Source: Choanephora cucurbitarum (lineage: Eukaryota; Mucoromycota; Mucoromycetes; Mucorales; Choanephoraceae). Taken from it: 64,000 nucleotides of DNA. Both the position numbers and the translations under genes were made by a program. Of this stretch, positions 12,223-28,200 are shown one piece after another. Where the stretch lies: positions 1 through 64,000 of the forward strand of contig JAIWNI010000120.1 in the NCBI GenBank assembly GCA_025331435.1, given 5' to 3'. Below the pieces are notes generated by a model. That model had not been told where the DNA came from. It saw only the letters and a program-made list of their open reading frames with translations, and searched no databases. Numbering within the stretch: the stretch's first letter is position 1; each line of letters begins with the position of its first letter.

Positions 12223-13968
12223 ATGCCTTCTATTACTGTCGGTCAATACCTTCTCAACCGTCTCAAGGAAATCAACATTGATGTTGTCTTTGGTGTTCCT
12301 GGTGACTTCAACATGGTAAGTAGATAATGCGTTTTGCATGGTTTTTCTGGTCTCTTAACAGACATGTGTTTTAAATAGCCTTTGTTGGATCTTATTGAAG
12401 ATGACAAAAACCTCCTTTGGGGTAACAACGCCAACGAATTGAACGCTGCTTATGCTGCTGATGGTTATGCTCGTATTCGTGGTGCTGGTGCTCTTGTTAC
12501 CACTTTCGGTGTTGGTGAACTTTCAGCCTTGAACGGTGTTGCTGGATCTTACTCTGAAATGCTTCCTGTCATTCACATTGTAGGTACTCCTTCCACCAAG
12601 TCTCAAGCTGCTGGTGCTATGCTTCACCACTCTTTGGGTGATGGTAACTTCGATGTATTCTATCAAATGTCAGCCAAGATTACAGCTGCTGCAACTCACT
12701 TAAAGAAGCAAGGTGCTCTTGCTGAAATTGATCGTGTAATCTCAAAGGCTGTTCTTTCCAAGAGAACTGGTTACATTGGTATCCCCATTGATCTTATCAA
12801 GTACGAAGTTGAGGTTCCTGACCATCTTCCTCCTCTTCTCGTTGACCTTCCCAAGAACCCTGTTCAAACCCAAGAAATTGCTCTTAAGGTTGTCACAGAT
12901 GCCATCGCCAAGGCTTCTCACCCTATCATCATTGTAGATGGCTGTGTTCTTCGTCATGGTTGTCAAAAGCAAGTAGAAGAATTCATTGAACGCTCTGGAT
13001 TCCCTACTTATGTAGCTCCTATGGGTAAGGGTGCTGTGGATGAATCTAATCCTAATTATCGTGGTTGTTATTCTGGTAACATTACCCTTGAGAGTGTGAA
13101 CGAAGAGGCACGCAAGGCTGATTTGATCATCGAAATCGGTTCTATCAAGTCTGACTTCAACACTGGTAATTTCACTTATTCGCTTGATCGCTCCAAGACC
13201 ATCACTCTTCACTCTTTTGCTACTATCGTCTTCTGTGCTGAATACCAAAAGGTATCCATGATGGAATTCATTCCTCTCTTGACAGCCTCTCTTCCCAAGG
13301 AACCTCGCCACTTTGAACTCGGTCCTCGTGGCAAGCCTGAACCTGTTAAGGAAGGTACCGAGATTACTCACAACTACTTCTGGCACAAGGTCCCTGAATA
13401 TATGCAAGAAAACGCCATCATCTGTGCTGAAACTGGTACTGCTGAATTTGCCTGTCTCAACATGGACGGACCTAAGGGTTCCACATACATTACACAATTC
13501 CTTTGGGGCTCCATTGGTTTCTCTGTTGGTGCTGCTGTAGGTGCTGCCTTGGCTAACCGTAGTCGCAAGGTTTATTTGTTTGTTGGTGATGGTTCATTCC
13601 AATTGACCGCACAAGAACTTTCTGTCTTCCTCCGCCATGGTCTCACTCCTGTCATCTTTTTGTTGAACAACGATGGTTACTTGATTGAAAAGCTCATCCA
13701 TGGTCCCGATCGTAGTTACAACAATTTCCAAATGTGGAAGTACCACAAGGCCCTTGATTTCTTTGGTGGTGACCTTGAAAAGAACTTGGCCAATGGCTCT
13801 TCAAAGGTTGGTTTCCAAGACAAGGTTTCCACTCGTGCTGAATTTGAGGAAGCCATGAAGACCATCCAAGCTCAACCTGACAAGATTCACTTTATTGAAG
13901 TTATTATGCCTCAATTTGATGCTCCTCGCGAACTTGAACTCCTTGTTGCTCTCTCTGAAAACCGATAA
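12223..13968 (+). CDS. PDC1: Pyruvate decarboxylase (ThDP-dependent)
   Basis: Converts pyruvate to acetaldehyde and CO2 in alcoholic fermentation; cytosolic, with thiamine diphosphate and Mg2+. Two exons (12223-12315, 12379-13968), 560 aa, the normal length. Seen: N-terminal GQYLLNRL...VFGVPGDFN with the conserved Asp; NANELNAAYAADGYAR with the cofactor-activating Glu; the HH pair in MLHHSLGDG; the ThDP-binding motif from GDGSFQLTAQELS to NND; and GYLIEKLIHG with the second catalytic Glu. Codon use is strongly biased to C/T-ending and AAG codons, unlike the less expressed neighbours, which supports high expression. It has a TATA box and a C/T-rich leader. Indolepyruvate decarboxylase is the only realistic alternative; length and motifs favour PDC. 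Confidence 0.95.
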
Positions 13969-14404
13969 ATCCATTCATTCATCCACTTTTTTTGTACAGA
14001 TACATTGCTCATATAACCTTTACATTGATTTAATAACATAAAAGAATAAACTCATTTGTTTCAACATTATGATACCATTGGCCAAACATATCATTCATTG
14101 AACACAAGTTTATAGCTTTCAAGATTGTCATGGCATCTATTACTGTCGCGTGTAGTCACTTTAGGCTTATATCAAATCTACAACAAGATGGTACTACATG
14201 ACGACACTCATGCTCAAAGGAAAAGAACAAAGACATAAAACGTATATATACTAGGCTGAAGTCATGTCTTCGTCATCTTATCATAGCAAATAAGATTATT
14301 TGACACATTTATTGTATTATAAGATGGGGAATAAGCATAAAGGAAGAGGAGAGAAAGATAGAGAAAAGCGAGAGAGTTGTGCAGAAGAAGATAAAAGGAA
14401 TAAT
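13969..14404. other. Intergenic region between convergent PDC and V-ATPase B genes
   Basis: Contains the PDC 3' UTR (aataaactcattt near 14045) and the 3' UTR of the V-ATPase gene. At 14130-14149 a short stretch echoes the first 20 nt of the PDC coding sequence at 17 of 20 positions; see findings. No gene is seen. Confidence 0.6.
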
Positions 14405-16479
<2,075 letters not shown>

Positions 16480-17279
16480 TTTTTCTTTTGTGTATGAGAT
16501 AAAATAAAAAAAGAGAAAAGAAATAAGGAAAAGAAAAAGGGAAAAGAGGAAAAAAAAAACTGAGTTTGCAAGACGTACTTGTTTCAAGATTACAGCCTTT
16601 CTCCACCAATTTGTCGCATCTTGAAATTTTCGCTTGGTTAGTTTTCTCAGGCAAATGCATCGTAGAGGATATTTTGCATGTTACTTAGACATAATTTTTA
16701 GTAAACGAGCCAACGCTACACATATCTTGGGATATAGAAAGCTTAAAAGTATAATGACGTTACAAAGTTTTGACTGCGTAGACTACTTGATTTATTGAAC
16801 CAATCCGATCAAAAGAAAAGTGCAATGATAATCTGACTACAACGTTTTCTTTTCAAAAGAAAAAGAGTTTTTTTGTAGACCATCTATCCGAAAAAAAAGG
16901 TGCTATTATACACAAACAGTTGTATTTGGAATCCACAGTTATTTGTTAGCTGTCAGTATAGTATGTGTAGGAGCATGATCTATACCAAAATAAGGATTGC
17001 CGGACACCAGAACTTGGAGCATCTGGCACACAAATAAAACATAAGCCAGGTCTTAATACAAAAAAAAACAACCCAGGTCAGATTTTATCACTGCACAGTT
17101 AAGTCTATAGCAAAACTCAATATTTTATATTTATGACCAATTTACAGAATTGACGTACGTATTACATAAAGTAAAGACATTCATCGAGGTCCATGGCTTC
17201 ACTTCAAACAGCATGTATACAAATAATTCTATGAGTCTTAATAAAATTTAAGTCTGGATACTTTAAGTAAATTTAAAGA
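16480..17279. other. Upstream region of V-ATPase B, no gene seen
   Basis: About 800 bp of A/T-rich DNA holding the presumed VMA2 promoter (5' UTR pyrimidine-rich on the minus strand, 16480-16560). No open frame here has a motif or plausible splice partner. Confidence 0.55.
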
Positions 17280-17876
17280 TGTTTGGCTGTCATGTGAGAC
17301 AAAATGCCTTCCCCCCCCCCATTGGATTTAATACAAAAGAGCTAGATGCTTGGTATGAATCAGTACAAAAGAGAAGCAAGACAGAAAGTGCTTTTGTGCG
17401 GCTAAAGACAAACAGACATTTCTTCTTTTTAGGCTTCTTGTACCTGGAAGTCCTAGCCTTCATAAGCGTTTATTATTTTACTCAAGAAAATAGAAATCTT
17501 GCTGATCAAGTGCTGGGTTTCGTGGTAGAAGAAAAGCTCTTTGAGGCTGGTACATATATCAAGTACTTCTTTGAGCAATCAGCCTTCACACCTTTCTCAA
17601 CATCCTGGCTTTGTTCGGGCTCGGTTGGAATCATGCACTTGCAAGTATTTTACTTTTTTTAGATACAAAGGGAAGTTAACTAGCTGCCTTGCAGCAAAAG
17701 GGTTAGCCTTTTCTTCCACAATGTTCATAACTTCGCGGTCAGACTCTTCCGAAATGCCCAGTAATGTCCCTTTGACTGTTCTCTTTCAGAAGTACTCGTT
17801 TAAACATCTCGCAGCTTTTTTAAAAGAAAAGTGTAAAATGACCTTTCGGAAAACTAGTAAATTTCTTTTTTGGTAA
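17280..17876. other. Unresolved coding-like segment downstream of FUR1
   Basis: Both strands show coding-like stretches and neither gives a clean gene. On the plus strand a 127-codon frame starts at 17280, with one hydrophobic span (HFFFLGFLYLEVLAFISVYYF). On the minus strand, about 17820-17655, an open stretch reads GTLLGISEESDREVMNIVEE and then KANPFAARQLVNFPLYLKK; its amino-acid composition is more protein-like, but it has no start and is bounded by stops. The C10 run at 17312-17321 lies inside the plus frame. A gene relic is the likeliest reading, with a host 3' flank as the alternative. I do not recognise a family. Confidence 0.3.
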
Positions 17877-17966
17877 GACTGCCAACATTTATTTGAAAAT
17901 CCATACTGTTTTTTCGCAAAATCCTCACACTGAGAGTGGAACGACTGTATTATATTATGTATTTCT

Positions 17967-19947
<1,981 letters not shown>

Positions 19948-22218
19948 ATGGAAGACAAGTATTGTTATTGCGGCAAAGGCCTTAAAGAGTATGTTTACAG
20001 ACACAATCAAGCATGCATACGTCCTGATCTGTCTATCTTTATTTTTTCTACAGATCGCAGCCCATGATCCGTTGCGATCGGTGTCGGCAACTTTTTCATC
20101 GAGGTAGCGAGAGCAATAGTAACACATTTTTCTTATTTTTCAAATAATAATATCTGAATTAGATTGCATTGAATGTTTAAAAAAACCTTTGTTGTTTGGC
20201 GACACATTTGGTACATTCAAATGCTCCGTATGTAACCAAGGGCCTGAGACATTTGAACGAAAGCCAGTGAGTTGGATTACTATTGTTCATCTGGTGATAT
20301 ACAATTTGATGAAACATGCTATGGTAGAAGACGCTAAGAAGCCCAAGAAGGATAAAAGAGAACATTACTATTTTCGTTGGAAAGAAGACGTCTGCGCTTT
20401 CATTGATGATTATTGGGACTACTTAATGCCTGACAAGACAAGTAAGTTAGCTACCTGGATAACTGATAATAAAACTTATTGGATTTGAAGGATCTGCTAC
20501 GTGGAACAATACTATTGCTAGTGTGCTTTCAACACACAGCAACATTTTCTTATCGGGCTTGGAGAAACTACATCAGAGTGGTAAGGTTTTGATGGATAAG
20601 AGTTTGGAAAGGAACAATAAAGCTTATCAATTGTATAGCTTGGTGGACATTAAGAGATTTTGAGCCACCCAAGAATGAAAAGAAGACAAAGGCAGTTGCT
20701 AGACCAAAGCCCAACATCAAGCGAACCCTAAAGAGAACAACCAGTCAGGATGCCATCAATAACAGACCAAAGCGAGTGAAGAAAGATATTGAATCTAAGC
20801 CAAAACAGCAAGAGGCACAAGAAGATTTACTTGATCTGAGTTCTCTGTCTGAACTCTCTTCTGCAGCAGACTCTTCTGATTCTGAAAATGAGATACCAAC
20901 CAAAAAAAAGAATAGTCAGCATCAAAAGAAGCCTGTAATTGTACAGACAACAGAAGAGATTGAACCATCAACAGAAGTAGAACAGCAAGAGCAAGCTGTT
21001 ATGACAACGCAACCATTAGTCATTAGAGAGAAAACTCCCATAGAGACTGCTGTTATACAACCAAAACTTGAAAGTACCATCTCTGAAAGCGTTAAAGAAA
21101 CCTATCAGCTCATCTCCACCCCTAATCCCTCACCAGCACCTCTACCTTCTCAGAATTCTACTACACTTAGTTCACAACAAGAATGGCTGTTGCTCCAGAA
21201 GTTAGATCATTCTTCGAAGAAACTTCCTGCTGTAGCATGTCGCTACAAGCGTAAACTAGCTGCACGTCGGTTGAAGCGGAATTTGGGTATCAAATTGTTT
21301 GATATGGATACACAGATGATACAATGGTTACGCACAACGAAACATCGTCTAGAGCCCATTGTCAATAATACAATCATTCAACCAGCTTCCAATCAACATA
21401 TAGAGCAATCACCAGATGATCAGCAAGAAGCCATGTTGGAGAAAATCACTTTCACCCCTTATGCGTGCTCATTCGCCTCTCGGCTGTATGGCAGCATTCG
21501 TCATAGAAACACTATGACAAGAGATGAGCCGTGGCTCTCCTCATGGAATGGTCGAAAATTGCGCCCGTTCATTAGGCGCGACTTTGAGAATAAGCCAAAG
21601 CGTATGCTATTGATGGGACAGATCAAGGCCTGTAATGGACGACCACACGCAAAAGGAACTCCTGAGCCTAGTGGTATTGTATCCGGCGAAAGCATCGATT
21701 ATGTCTATTTTCAAAAAGAGCATTTATCACAGGTCAATCTGTTGCTCAGTCGATCCTTCTGGGAAGGAATTGATGTGTCTGAATCATTGCTATTTCCCGA
21801 ATTCAGTATTGTAGCCCTCTATAAAAGACATGTGATTGGTTGCGCATTCATGACACCTGAAGCTTATATTACCTATTTTGCGGTTGATCCAGGTTGGACT
21901 AATGCTAATATTGGACAGTAAGTCTCTAACATTCGCATGATGTTAAGATTACTTATAATGCATTGCATAGGTTTATGCTATATCATCTATTCCAGACAGC
22001 AATCAGTAAGGACATCACACTTCATGTGTCTGCTAACAACAATGCAATGGTAAGTTGGGTATCACAACTAGATAATGTTTAATAAGTTTTGTTGTTAGAT
22101 TTTATACCAGAAGTTCGGTTTTAAGCCTGAAGAATTTATTGTCAACTTTTATGACAAATATTTGCCTGCAGACAGTGTATACAGTAAAAATGCGTTTTTA
22201 TTGAGATTGAGGAGATAG
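19948..22218 (+). CDS. KAT14: KAT14/ATAC2-like histone acetyltransferase (PHD-type zinc region + GNAT)
   Basis: Homologue of CSRP2BP/KAT14, the ATAC2 subunit of the metazoan ATAC acetyltransferase complex; nuclear. Seven exons: 19948-19988, 20054-20103, 20163-20441, 20491-20580, 20639-21917, 21971-22049, 22099-22218; 645 aa. Seen: an N-terminal Cys/His cluster (CYCGKGLKE, MIRCDRCRQLFHRDCIEC, FKCSVC); the family block YYFRWKEDVCAFIDDYW followed by TWN and WWTLRDFEPP; a long disordered Ser/Glu/Lys linker; and a C-terminal GNAT fold with VIGCAFM, FAVDPGWTNANIGQ (acetyl-CoA loop), HVSANNNAMILYQKFGFKPE and the diagnostic NAFLLRLRR end. The intron ending at 20638 is needed to form WWTLRDFEPP. The N-terminal start is the first in-frame Met before the zinc cluster. 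Confidence 0.87.
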
Positions 22219-22294
22219 TCATGCGCATATGTATGTTATATTAAGCTGTCATTATTTACATTAATAAATTATATAATACAGAGTGTGAGGAACA

Positions 22295-22567
22295 TTATAA
22301 ACAATAGGGCATTGGTTTGTCTTTATCTGTACTGTCTGTCTTTGACAGACTAAGATTAGTCATCATAGTGCTAAGTTGGCCTTCTTTCTGTTTTGGTGAT
22401 GTTCGAGAGATGTCGATGGCATAAGCTTCATCTGTAGTTTGAAGTGGATGTATAGAGCATGAGTCAACAATAAGTGATGAGTAACTTGTGATGTCAAAGT
22501 CAAAAGCGTTGTTGATATTGTATTTGGAGCTCTTGAGGGGCTGTTCTGTTGACTCTTTGGAATTCAT
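22295..22567 (-). CDS. Hypothetical Ser/Asp/Lys-rich small protein or terminal exon
   Basis: A 90-codon open frame with Met start, low hydrophobicity and a protein-like composition (MNSKESTEQPLKSSKYN..., TSPKQKEGQLSTMM). It lies tail-to-tail with the KAT14-like gene, 76 bp from its stop. No domain recognised. It could be the last exon of a gene that includes the same-strand segment at 22829-22672, but no clean splice joining them was found. Confidence 0.35.
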   Translation of the reverse strand: MNSKESTEQPLKSSKYNINNAFDFDITSYSSLIVDSCSIHPLQTTDEAYAIDISRTSPKQKEGQLSTMMTNLSLSKTDSTDKDKPMPYCL

Positions 22568-22671
22568 GTATAATTGAAGTTAATCGATATTTAAGTATTA
22601 AGAAAAAAGTAAGACAAAGGAAGATGATATAATCGAAACCTTTATAAACAAAAATAGGCGTGAAACATTGA

Positions 22672-22829
22672 CTACCATTTTCCAGCTTTAGATTCAGACA
22701 ATGTTAGTTTCTTTTTCTGGTCAAATGAGGTTTCATGCTCAGTTCGACTGATTACCTCTTTTAGAATAAGACAAAGAGTCGTGAACATTTCAGTTGTGTT
22801 TGGCTTCATTAGAAAATCATCATTGCCTT
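22672..22829 (-). other. Coding-like open segment without a start codon
   Basis: Follows a plausible acceptor (acttatag) and reads NDDFLMKPNTTEMFTT, LILKEVISRTEHET and LSESKAGKW before a stop. The composition is strongly protein-like, but no upstream exon could be found. It is probably a 3' exon or a relic; the family is unknown. Confidence 0.3.
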
Positions 22830-23471
22830 CTATAAGTATTTCAGAATATTATGTTTAGCATGAAATCTCTAGAAATAATTGTTACAGTTATGCTCCTCAC
22901 AATGCCATCAGTTAATACAATTGAAATTGTACTGGCGAGAAATGGATTTATCAAGGTGGGTTTATATCTGTAATAAGTTTAAGGTACGGATTAAAAATGT
23001 TCCGACACAAGTGTTATGACCTCATGTTGCCTCCCCATCACGAAAGCATTCTTCTTTGCCATCTTTTTTTCGATTCCAATATGAAAAGAAAAATCACCTC
23101 AGGCAATTTGTCACTCCTGCTCCCTTTCGAAAGACCGCAAAGTAAAATTTATTTTGTCAATACAAATAAGAACAATAGCGTTTAGCCTCCATCTTGGGGA
23201 CCAGCATTCTACTGTTGGTTGGTTAAATACTAAGATGGCATAATTTAGACAAAGATGAACTTTCTTGATTGTGTTGTCATCAATCAGAACGAGATTTTTT
23301 TTTAAAGTTGATGCTCTTCATGTTCAATTGAAATAGAATTTTAGAACAACTGGTATAAGTGCAATGTTAGTCTACTACTTTTCTAAAAATTTAAGATGAT
23401 CTAATGTGAGACTACTGTTTAACTCGCAAGTAAATTGTTCAAAATGATTCGATGTTTAAGTATATGCTCAG
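22830..23471. other. Gene-poor interval
   Basis: Contains a 62-codon plus-strand frame at 22997-23185 with no recognisable domain. Nothing else can be supported. Confidence 0.4.
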
Positions 23472-25226
23472 GTAGAAGAAAGCTCAGTTTGGTCAACTCT
23501 TAGAAAGCTCTATGTATAATTGCTGGTACATAATGCTTCGATTTTCTTATTATTGTCATTTTTAAGAGAGAGAGAGATGATACAATTTAACAGCTTCAAT
23601 AATATTCTAACTGTAGGGGATTTTTTGGTTCTCGCGAAATAATGATATAGAATCTTATCATCAAATTGTTCACGGTGCTTATTTTGGTGTTACAGGATCA
23701 ATACAAGAGATTTTAAGCAAGGATCATACTGTCAAGGCTTTTGTGAATCAATGTCTCATAAGGAAGATAAAGAATCTATTCTTGACATTCAATTGATGAA
23801 ATAAGTCCATTCCATGTATTTCATAAACCTCAAGAACATATGGACCCGTCCTGGTTGTTTTAGGAAGACACTAAATCAGCTATCAAGCCTACCTGAATCA
23901 TGTCTACCTACCGATTATTTCTCTCGCTCCAATTAGTTTAAGCAGTAATTCAAGAAGTCGCTGGTGAAACCTGTGCAAGAAAAAAGAAAAACAACCAGAA
24001 GGAAATGATTAAAAGATATACCGAAAGTGATTTCCAAGATGAAAAATGGAAGATTAGAGCAGACCGTTGTCAAGTTAGAATAAATACGTATAGAAAATAA
24101 AACAAGCAATCAAAGACTAGTTGATAGAATGTCAAGCTAATAAAGTTCTTATTTCAACACAGAACAGCAGCTTCAAAAACAAAACTAGAACAGCATGAGA
24201 GATTAAGCCTTATTAATGATACCAATAATCTTATAAACCTTGCTAAAGAACTTTCTACCGCGGGAGGTCACATTCTAGAGTTGGAATACAATGCTACGCA
24301 AGATAAAAATGACCTTTCTGCAAGAAGAATTAAAGCCTTTGTAGCTGTTTTAAGAGCAACTTTGTATTCGAGTCTTTCAAGAAAGAATTACGTTACAACA
24401 TTTGCAAAGTGGAGTTAATTGCTAAATAAGGTTGATTTGAAGTATGACTGGCCGTTCTAACAGAGAAAACTTCCAAAAGAATCAAGATTCGGCATGATGA
24501 TTGCCAACGCAATCTCTCTCTACATGTCATTGCCAAAACACCAAAAGTCCTTTCAGTACAACATTCCTTTCTTCCTGGTGGCAAGCACCACCTTTCACGC
24601 TATTGGACAAACAAAACGGACAATTTCTCTTTGTCCTTTGACAAGCCCTTCTCAGTTGAACGCCTTACATCTGGATGCACCATCTCTTTTCAGTTTCTTT
24701 TGTGGAACTATAGCCAAAATAATTTTGATGGAAATACAATTGCGACAAGACAACTTGTAACTGAAGAAATAGTGGGTGTTATAAGATGAGACGATGATGA
24801 ACGAAACTCTCTAAAAGAGAACAAACAAAGCTCTGAAGTCAGAACAAGATCTTTGCGAGCAGATAGCGCAAATAAAAAGAGATCGGAAGCAGTTTGATGA
24901 AGACATCTATACTCAAAGAAAACAGCTTAGAAAGGCAAGGCATGACGTCTATTTCCTTGGAAATCCTAACATACATCAACCTGCAAAGACATCTGCACCA
25001 AGAGCTACATCTAAAGAATACTAGTGTATTGAGAGTGCTGAAAACATAACAGTTGATAAAAGTCTTCCAGAGAAGCAAGACGAAGTTAGGTTTTTGGGAC
25101 TGATAATGGAATTGTCTCGAATTAGCTTGTTGCTTGTTCATGGTTCAAGCACGTTTGAGTACAGCAAATCACACTTCATGATTAGAGAAGAAGAAGAAGA
25201 AATTTCTTTTGGCAACATAAACTAAT
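23472..25226 (+). pseudogene. Cryptic multi-exon gene, probably decaying, family unknown
   Basis: Six successive GT-AG introns, none needing a frameshift, link open segments into one frame: 23472-23513, 23617-23742, 23835-23901, 23943-24087, 24163-24413, 24464-24771, 24818-25021. Phase checks at each junction work, although the donor at 23902 (gtctac) and the acceptor at 23834 are weak. An in-frame TAG at 25022 is followed by another 67 open codons to 25226, which suggests a nonsense mutation or a true stop followed by relic sequence. Readable blocks: SSVWSTLRKLYGIFWFSRNN; SYHQIVHGAYFGVTGSIQE; ERLSLINDTNNLINLAKELS; KHHLSRYWTNKTDNFSLSFD; a charged C-terminal coiled-coil-like helix (CEQIAQIKRDRKQFDEDIY). 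No start codon was identified and no family recognised. Confidence 0.5.
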
Positions 25227-28200
25227 TGCAATGGCAACATCAGAGCTCTAGGTGTTCAAATGGCCAGTTATTGTTGTAATCACATAACCTTTTGTACCAG
25301 TTTCTGTTCCTTTGTTTGATCGCGCATAGCGTACAAAATAAGCTTTTTAAAGTCAGACATTGAGATGGGATAAACTGAAATGATCAGAACGATTCAAGAA
25401 AAGAACAAAAAGACCAAGAGCATATGTATTGCTTGATACGTGTACCACTTTATTGTGATTCGAAGCAGGCTCGTTCGTTTACTGCTTGCCAGCTTGAGTC
25501 TTCGGCCAAATTATTTTAATGAGTTTCACACAAGCATTTCCCTTCTCAGTACAGATAGAGCTCAACGCTTTAAATTATCATTGAAGCTGCAAAATCACCC
25601 TTTTGTTGATTGAGTGCTTAAATTGCTTAGTTTAAACAACTCTGGTTTTTTATTGGACTACACTCCATACGTATAAAATATACGATATATTTGTTTAGAA
25701 AGAGATTCTTCAAGTATACATTTAAAGCGCTCACTTCTAAGATTTATCTGTATGCGATGATCGCATAGTAAAGAGATCAATAAAATAGTGCTCAAAGCAT
25801 CATGATTGGAGAGCTTTTGTCATTCGGCTTGGCTTTTTTCAACTACGAACTTTCAAATAGCTTTGTACCAAACACAAAAAAAGCGGAGTGGGAAGAAGTT
25901 TTTCAATACGTTTTTTGTAATAAAATTTTTTCTTGTAGCTAACAGAACTTTTTTTGAGCTTATCTATAGTTCAGATTGACTTGATATTATAGAGAAAAAA
26001 GAAGCATATTTCAAATTCAAGCCCTCAAAAGAGGAGATTGCATGAATGAAAACACTTCTTCCTTTTCTCTACGTTGGGAGAAGTCGATCCAATTAGAGAA
26101 CAAAAAGTCTGTCACATTAATTTTCAGACAAGAAGACTGCTCTGATCTATAAACAGTCATGTTAAGTGTGACAGGTACTTATAAAAATTTTTAGTGCTGA
26201 AAAAAAAAGTATAAAAGAAGTGAGAAATCAAGCATTTTTTTGTTTCTTCACCAATCAGTAGGAAAATAATCTGTTAGTAGATGCTACGGCACTACAACAT
26301 TTATATTTTCAGATGATGAAAATGGGCTTTGAATGATTCGTCACACGATTATAACGCACCCAGGCCTACACAGCCGTTTCTGATCATCTACTGAAAACTT
26401 AAATATAACTTTATATAAACAATAAAATGAAAATCTTCTAAAAAAACATAATTACAGTTGCTAATTCTTCTAGCGACTATGCCTAATTACCCAAGTCTAA
26501 CAGAAGAAGCACCTCGTATTGGAACAGCTTTAACGTATCATCGAAAAGCCATTTGAATTTATTGTCCACTGCTTTGGTCGTATGAGAGTTGTGAATTTTG
26601 AAGACCTAACTTAAAGGAAAACCAATTTCTTCCTCGCTCGCATTTATCGTAAAATATCATATTGTATGCTGAGCATATGCTTGATCCAATGGACGCCTTG
26701 TTCTTTATTGTAGCTTATACCGCCATAAGAATTTTTGATTTGTACCAAACTCTAATACTGTCAGGGCCTGCTCGGTGGTAAAACCTTTTGGCATGACATC
26801 GTCTTGTTTGTTGATTCTTGATATCAAACCTCAATCATCCACTTTAGAACATCACCTAAAATACTAACAGATAAAATCATCATGTGGTTTATACAAGTTC
26901 TAAACTGATGTCCTTGTTTATTTCTCTTTAGAAAAAAAACAAAAGACATAAGCTATTAAAACTTTACATGTCTAAAAACAAAATTTGATTCTTTCCGTTA
27001 TTAGAGTGTGTGCGACCAACCTTTCAATCTTACCGAGTAACCATTAAAAATCTGATCTTCAGGCTGAAGTTTAAAGCTTTGCATTGGTGATCACATATAA
27101 CCTGCAAAACAACAATTTCTGAAGAATTTGGAGTGCTTTTGAGAGTGTAGCTTTTTTTGATGATGAAAATTACTTTAAGCGCTAAAACGACATCTGATTT
27201 AAGAGTGTGCTCAATACAAAAGTAATAGCTCTCAAGAATATCAGCATTCTTAGATAGAGTGATTACTGCTTCATTGTTCAAATGACTTTTTAACCCATGA
27301 ACAACATTGACCCCCCCCCCCCTTTTTAGAAGAGATGAAAAAGAGAAACGAAACTTAGAGCGGCTTTTGGGCGTGTTAGGTAAAGCTCAACAGAAATTTA
27401 ATAGGAGCTTTTTGTGATGATGTTAAATTCAAAAAAAAAAAACTGCTCTACTTTAGTTTTTAATAGAAGCTGTACACTGTTATGAGAGAGTTTTTTTTAG
27501 GAGGAGGGTCCTTTCGTAGCCTTTTAGCGTTGTCGGTATTAATAAACTACTGAAACAGTGCAGCATATAAAATAGAGAATTCATCCTTTCAAACGCATTG
27601 ATAAGGTTATGTGTAGATCTTCTTTCCTTGACCATGCTTTTTTGCCATATTTCCTAGGATTGAAGCTTATTTCCAATATATGTATGCATGTATGCCACAT
27701 AAACTTTTACAGGAGGCATACAGTTTGACAGTCATATTCATACTGGTAATTATGAATAGATAACTTTCCCTATTTTTGCCGCATTGAAGTCAACGGTCAA
27801 TCGTGTAGCAGGCTTATAAGGTATTGGCAAATTTATTCTTTTAGCGCTAACTGCTTTGTTCAAGAAATAGCAATCATGTTTATGAAACACTAAAACGTTC
27901 GACATGATGAATATTAGGATATACTGATAACTTTTAACTTGATAAAGTTGGGGTAGATGAACTCGATGCAGTATGCTTCGCAGAATTAGTAAGCAACTAT
28001 AAGCAGCATGTCCCTTATATTTACCGAGTACTTTAGATGAGTGGAGACACAATCTCTAAAATGCGAATTAGCTCATTAAATACTACTAGGCACCGATCTA
28101 TTTGTCAGTGCCAGGTCAAATTCTACACAAAAAGAAGCTTGGCTCCCATGCAAGCCTTTACAGTTTTTTCTATGATTTACATAAAAGTACATTTTCCCTC

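Noticed and set aside
12742..13497. 251-codon minus-strand open frame
   Set aside because: Antisense shadow of pyruvate decarboxylase caused by its strong codon bias; no motif.
23951..25226. Fanzor/TnpB-like nuclease as identity of the cryptic gene
   Set aside because: Considered because of its setting, but no RuvC motifs or zinc-ribbon pattern could be placed in the spliced frame.
27310..27321. C12 run (and C10 at 17312) as assembly gap or regulatory element
   Set aside because: Simple homopolymers with no supporting context; most likely ordinary slippage or sequencing tracts.
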